NCBI GenBank assembly: GCA_017547265.1
Contig: JAFYQC010000241.1
Coordinates: 1-6,129 of the forward strand
Source: Kiritimatiellia bacterium
Lineage (GTDB): Bacteria; Verrucomicrobiota; Kiritimatiellia; RFP12; UBA1067
DNA length: 6,129 nucleotides
Direction of reading: 5' to 3'
This document shows positions 5,697 to 6,129 of the stretch, piece after piece. Under the pieces are notes generated by a model that was not told the DNA's origin, did not search any database, and worked only from the letters and a program-made list of their open reading frames with translations. The number at the start of each line of letters is the position of its first letter. Within the stretch, counting starts at the first letter, position 1. The position numbers and the translations under genes were made by a program.

Positions 5697-6129
5697 ATGA
5701 ACATTGCGATTGGTTCCGACCATGGCGGCGTCGAGCTAAAGGCCGCCCTCGTAGGCGCTCTTGCTGGCGCAGCGAAGATGATTGACATGGGTCCTGCAGA
5801 CAAGACGAGCTGCGACTATCCCGACTATGCGCAGAAGGTCGCGCTCGACGTGTCGTCCGGCGCGGCGGACTACGGCATCCTCGTCTGCCGCAGCGGCGTC
5901 GGCATGTCCATGTGCGCCAACCGCTTCCAGAACGTGCGCGCCGCGCTCTGCACGACGACAGACGCCGCGACGATGACGCGCCAGCACAACGGCGCGAACG
6001 TACTCTGCCTCGGCGCGGACGTCGTCTCGTCCGACTACGCCGTCGAAATCGCCAAGACGTTCCTTGCGACGCCCGTGGACATGGACGCCCGCCACGAGCG
6101 CCGCCGCATGAAGCTCGAGCGCGCCGGCC
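5697..6129 (+). CDS. rpiB: Ribose-5-phosphate isomerase B (RpiB/LacAB family), 3' end outside window
   Basis: RpiB interconverts ribose 5-phosphate and ribulose 5-phosphate in the non-oxidative pentose phosphate pathway, in the cytoplasm. The 144 residues shown have no stop before the window edge; family members are usually about 140-155 long, so only a few residues are missing. The N-terminus MNIAIGSDHGG holds the phosphosugar-binding D8 and H9. DYPDYA (40-45) is conserved. C64 in GILVCRSGVGMSM is the expected catalytic cysteine, followed by the anion-binding GVGMS loop and ANRF. RQHNGANVLCLGA (95-107) carries the ring-opening His (H97) and N98. RHERRRMKLE near the end matches the C-terminal Arg-rich phosphate-binding region. 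Arg65 stands where most homologues I know have Gly (CGTG or CGSG). Third codon positions are strongly G/C, suggesting good expression. The related galactose-6-phosphate isomerase LacA/LacB is the main alternative, but no lac-type neighbours are present. ATG 5694 could add one Met. Confidence 0.92.
   Translation, partial: MNIAIGSDHGGVELKAALVGALAGAAKMIDMGPADKTSCDYPDYAQKVALDVSSGAADYGILVCRSGVGMSMCANRFQNVRAALCTTTDAATMTRQHNGANVLCLGADVVSSDYAVEIAKTFLATPVDMDARHERRRMKLERAG

Noticed and set aside
5736..6095. Minus-strand open frame over rpiB
   Set aside because: It is opposite the fully recognisable RpiB motifs; Ala/Arg/His-rich composition is that of a reverse-complement shadow.

Overview
The window is a compact, G+C-rich bacterial segment with every recognisable gene on the + strand. 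It starts inside one gene and ends inside another. Short spacers, a Sec-type signal peptide, the gene content and an AT-rich extended -10 promoter in an otherwise G+C-rich context fit a Gram-negative-like bacterium. My best guess is the PVC group, perhaps a host-associated Kiritimatiellota or Verrucomicrobiota, but this is an impression from protein style and not a demonstrated placement.

Layout: (1) 1-57, the last 18 codons of an unidentified gene with a Pro/Ala-rich tail. (2) 66-1109, an extended short-chain dehydrogenase/reductase of the NAD-dependent sugar epimerase/dehydratase type. (3) 1120-1746, a secreted protein of unknown function with two low-complexity basic stretches. (4) 1772-3790, a large protein with an N-terminal hydrophobic region and two CbbX/SpoVK-type AAA+ ATPase modules, both with intact ATP-binding and hydrolysis motifs. 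(5) 3844-5550, an OPT-family oligopeptide transporter. (6) 5551-5696, a non-coding gap with a strong extended -10 promoter and a potentially structured 5' leader. (7) 5697-6129, ribose-5-phosphate isomerase B, cut by the window edge a few residues before its expected end.

The first five genes are separated by 8, 10, 25 and 53 bases with no clear promoter between them, so they may form one transcription unit. rpiB has its own promoter. The epimerase, transporter and isomerase are ordinary metabolic functions. The least conventional part is the adjacent pair of a secreted unknown protein and a probably membrane-anchored tandem AAA+ ATPase. No Rubisco gene, sporulation gene or ESX secretion gene is visible nearby, so the usual partners of CbbX-like ATPases do not explain it. 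The second point of interest is the rpiB leader, whose predicted first nucleotides can pair with the bases just before the Shine-Dalgarno site.

I saw no tRNA, rRNA, CRISPR array, insertion sequence or phage gene. A wholly new system is not demonstrated here. The AAA+/secreted pair and the rpiB leader are the leads worth following.
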